Assembly: GCA_012031975.1 (NCBI GenBank)
Contig: JAAUSA010000026.1
Coordinates: forward strand, 1-33,914
Direction: 5' to 3'
Origin: Alkalinema sp. RU_4_3
Lineage (GTDB): Bacteria; Cyanobacteriota; Cyanobacteriia; Leptolyngbyales; Leptolyngbyaceae
DNA: 33,914 nucleotides
Each line of letters opens with the position of its first letter. The stretch's first letter is position 1. This document shows, piece by piece, positions 23,301-26,300 of the stretch. The notes under the pieces were generated by a model, which saw only the letters and a program-made list of their open reading frames with translations, was not told the origin of the DNA and searched no databases. Position numbers and translations under genes: made by a program.

Positions 23301-26300
23301 CGGGCAACTGAGCAGATGATGACGACGCAAAGTCAGTTGGGTACTGATCGAGCTTTGATTGATAGCAAAGGTAGTCTGGATGTGACGGGTCGTGATCTGT
23401 GGCTCGATGGCACAATCAAGGGCGCGACGGTGCTGCTGAATGGGGCGAAGTCAGTCAATCTTCAGGGTAAGGTGGTTTCAGCGGCCAATATTGATGTCCG
23501 ATCGGGTGTGGATCTGGGCTGGACGGAGGCGAAACTGCTGGGCGGTCTCACTCGTGCCGATCTAACGGGCGGCGAGATTGCGATTACGCTGGATGGGGCA
23601 TTGAATGCTCAGGGGATCGTGTCGCTCTTGGCGGGGGGGAATGTCCGCGTCGAAGCTGAGGTCGGCAATGGTGGTCAGGGCAGTGCGAATGCGCCGTTGA
23701 TTACCCAGAAGCCGGTGACGATTCAGGTGGTGACGGGAACGTATCAGGTGGCCGATGGCACGATCGCGGTACCCGTCGAAAGCTGGGTGCAGACAACTGT
23801 GACCGAGCAGGTGGGTAATGATCTCGTGCGGGTAGGCAATCAGTTCTACACAATGGATGTGACGCTGACTCAAGATTCTTACTGGAATCCGACGACCAAT
23901 ACTGAGCGCGAGTTCTTTGTGAATGGGGTTGATTACATCAGTACAAATATTAACTGGGGCGGCGCTGGCACACCGGCGGCTGATCACGATTTCACTGACT
24001 TGAGTGATGCGCAACGTCAAGTTGTGATGGATATCCTGGGCTATAAGCGGCTGTATGACTTCGGCTATGCCAACGCTAAAGACAACCGCACGGTAAATGG
24101 TAATCCTTCTGAATCGGCTTGGACACCAACTTGGGCAAACAATTCTAAAGTAATTGTCAATATTCCCCTTGATGGCATCAAGAACTACTACGTTCGTCTG
24201 CAAGATGGGGCACAGAATGATCTCCTGCGAGCTGTATCCCAGGGCCAAGCGGATACTTGGAATGAAACCGTGGGTCAGTACTGGGATCAGGCCACAGTTC
24301 GCTATAACCAGATTAACTCTGGACATACGGCGACAACCTATACATACGATCGCACCCTCGATTACGACAATTCGCCCGATCGCTGGCAAGTCAGCTATGA
24401 CAGTAATGGTAAGCGTTGGTACTCAATTAACGATGGCAGAACTGGCAATAACGTGGTGCAACATGCGAAAAACCCACTTTGGCAGAATGCTGCAATGCAA
24501 TACGAGAATGATTTGCGTGGCGTTCGTATCTACTCACCGATCGGCTACGACAGTACGACCCGCCTGATTAATGCTCAGAATCAAGTTGGCAGCCAAGTCA
24601 GAACAGTCGGCGAGACCCAGGAGTTTCTGTATAACGTAGCGCTGAAGGTCACTCGTGCTGCACTTGACATTGATACAGAGGTAGGTTCTGAAGAGCCTTG
24701 GTACCGCTTTTGGGGTGAATTTGGCACAGGTACTGCATCTCAATATAGTATTTCAGGCGGTGCTTTTGCCTCTGCCTATAATCAATTGACTTGGGGGAAT
24801 GGTGGCTATTTCAATATCAATTATGATGAGACCGTTTTGTCCCGCGAGAATCTCCGATACGATACACAGTTTAGATTCCAATGGCAATTCCGCGAGGATG
24901 ATGGAGATGGTGACTTCGTAGAATCTGGGAGTGATGATGTCTTTGGCGACCATTGGCGTTGGGGAACCATCCCTCAAAGTACCCAAACCTATACCGCAAA
25001 CCTCTCCAACGGTGATGGTTGGGGTGAATTAGAGTACAAAATTGAGTCTATTGGAAACTGGGTTAAGACTGGTGATATCACCGAAACTTTCCGGGACTAT
25101 AACTATAACTGGGAATCCAAACTCAATAACGTCCAAGACAAACGCCTGACAGAAAGATTCCAGTTTGTCACCAATGATCATGATATTTTCGATAACCGTC
25201 CCCGCTACGAAACCAGCGACAAACTCGTCAAAGTCGTCCAAACCGACATCCAAACCAAGTTCCGCACCGAGCAAACCATTCAAAATCAGATCGTTTGGCG
25301 CACCGAACGCTTGACCAACGGTGACCTCAAGGATCAAGGAGCCTTCAACCAAAGCTCGATCAGCGCCCTGAATGGCATCATCATCGACGCAGGCAACAAC
25401 GCCACCATCAGCGCCAAACTCGGCACCACTGGAGCTAATGGCACAATTTCGATCAATGCAATTAACAACGCCACGATCAAAGGTGCCATCCCTGAAGGTG
25501 CCAATCCCGCCGACGTTATTGCCGCTCCCGCCATCCTGACCACCCAAACCAGCCTGACAATTACAGCGAATCAGGTGAATGTCACCGATCGCAGCCAACT
25601 CACCGCCACGATCGGCCAAGTCAACCTCCAGTCCGCCACTGACCTCGGCTTCAGTGGCATTGCCACGGGCAACCAGGTCAGCCTCAATGCTGCGAGCAAT
25701 CTCACCCTCACGGGCCAGATTCAATCGGCCACGACAATCACCGCCCAGGCTGGTACCAACAACGGAATTGGCAACATTACGGGTAATGCTTATACCAACC
25801 TGAATGCAGTCGGTAATATTACCCTCACCGCAGGCAATAGCGATGGTGACATTACCCTACCCAGCGGCTGGATCACCGGTCAGACCGTGACGCTAAATGC
25901 CAATAAAGGCGCAATCAGCAACTACTCAACCACGATCGATGCCAATGGCCAAACCCTGCGTCAACATGGCTTGATCACGGCTGACACCCTAAACCTCAAT
26001 GCCCAGCAGGAGATTAATGTCAGCCTCAAGACCACACAATTGAGCGCAACGGGGACGGCGATCGACCTCACCACCGACGCCATTACCGCAACTACGGCCA
26101 ACATCACCGCCACAGGCAACCTCAACCTCACAGCGCTGAACAGCCTCAACCTGCAAAACGTCACAGCCAACAACATTGCCCTGAACAGCATTGGGAACGT
26201 GAACGTCGATCGCGTGACCGCCACAGGCACCATCGCCATGGATCTACTCCAAGGCAACTTCGCCCTGAATGCCAATGGCCGAATGACCGCTGGCAGCACA

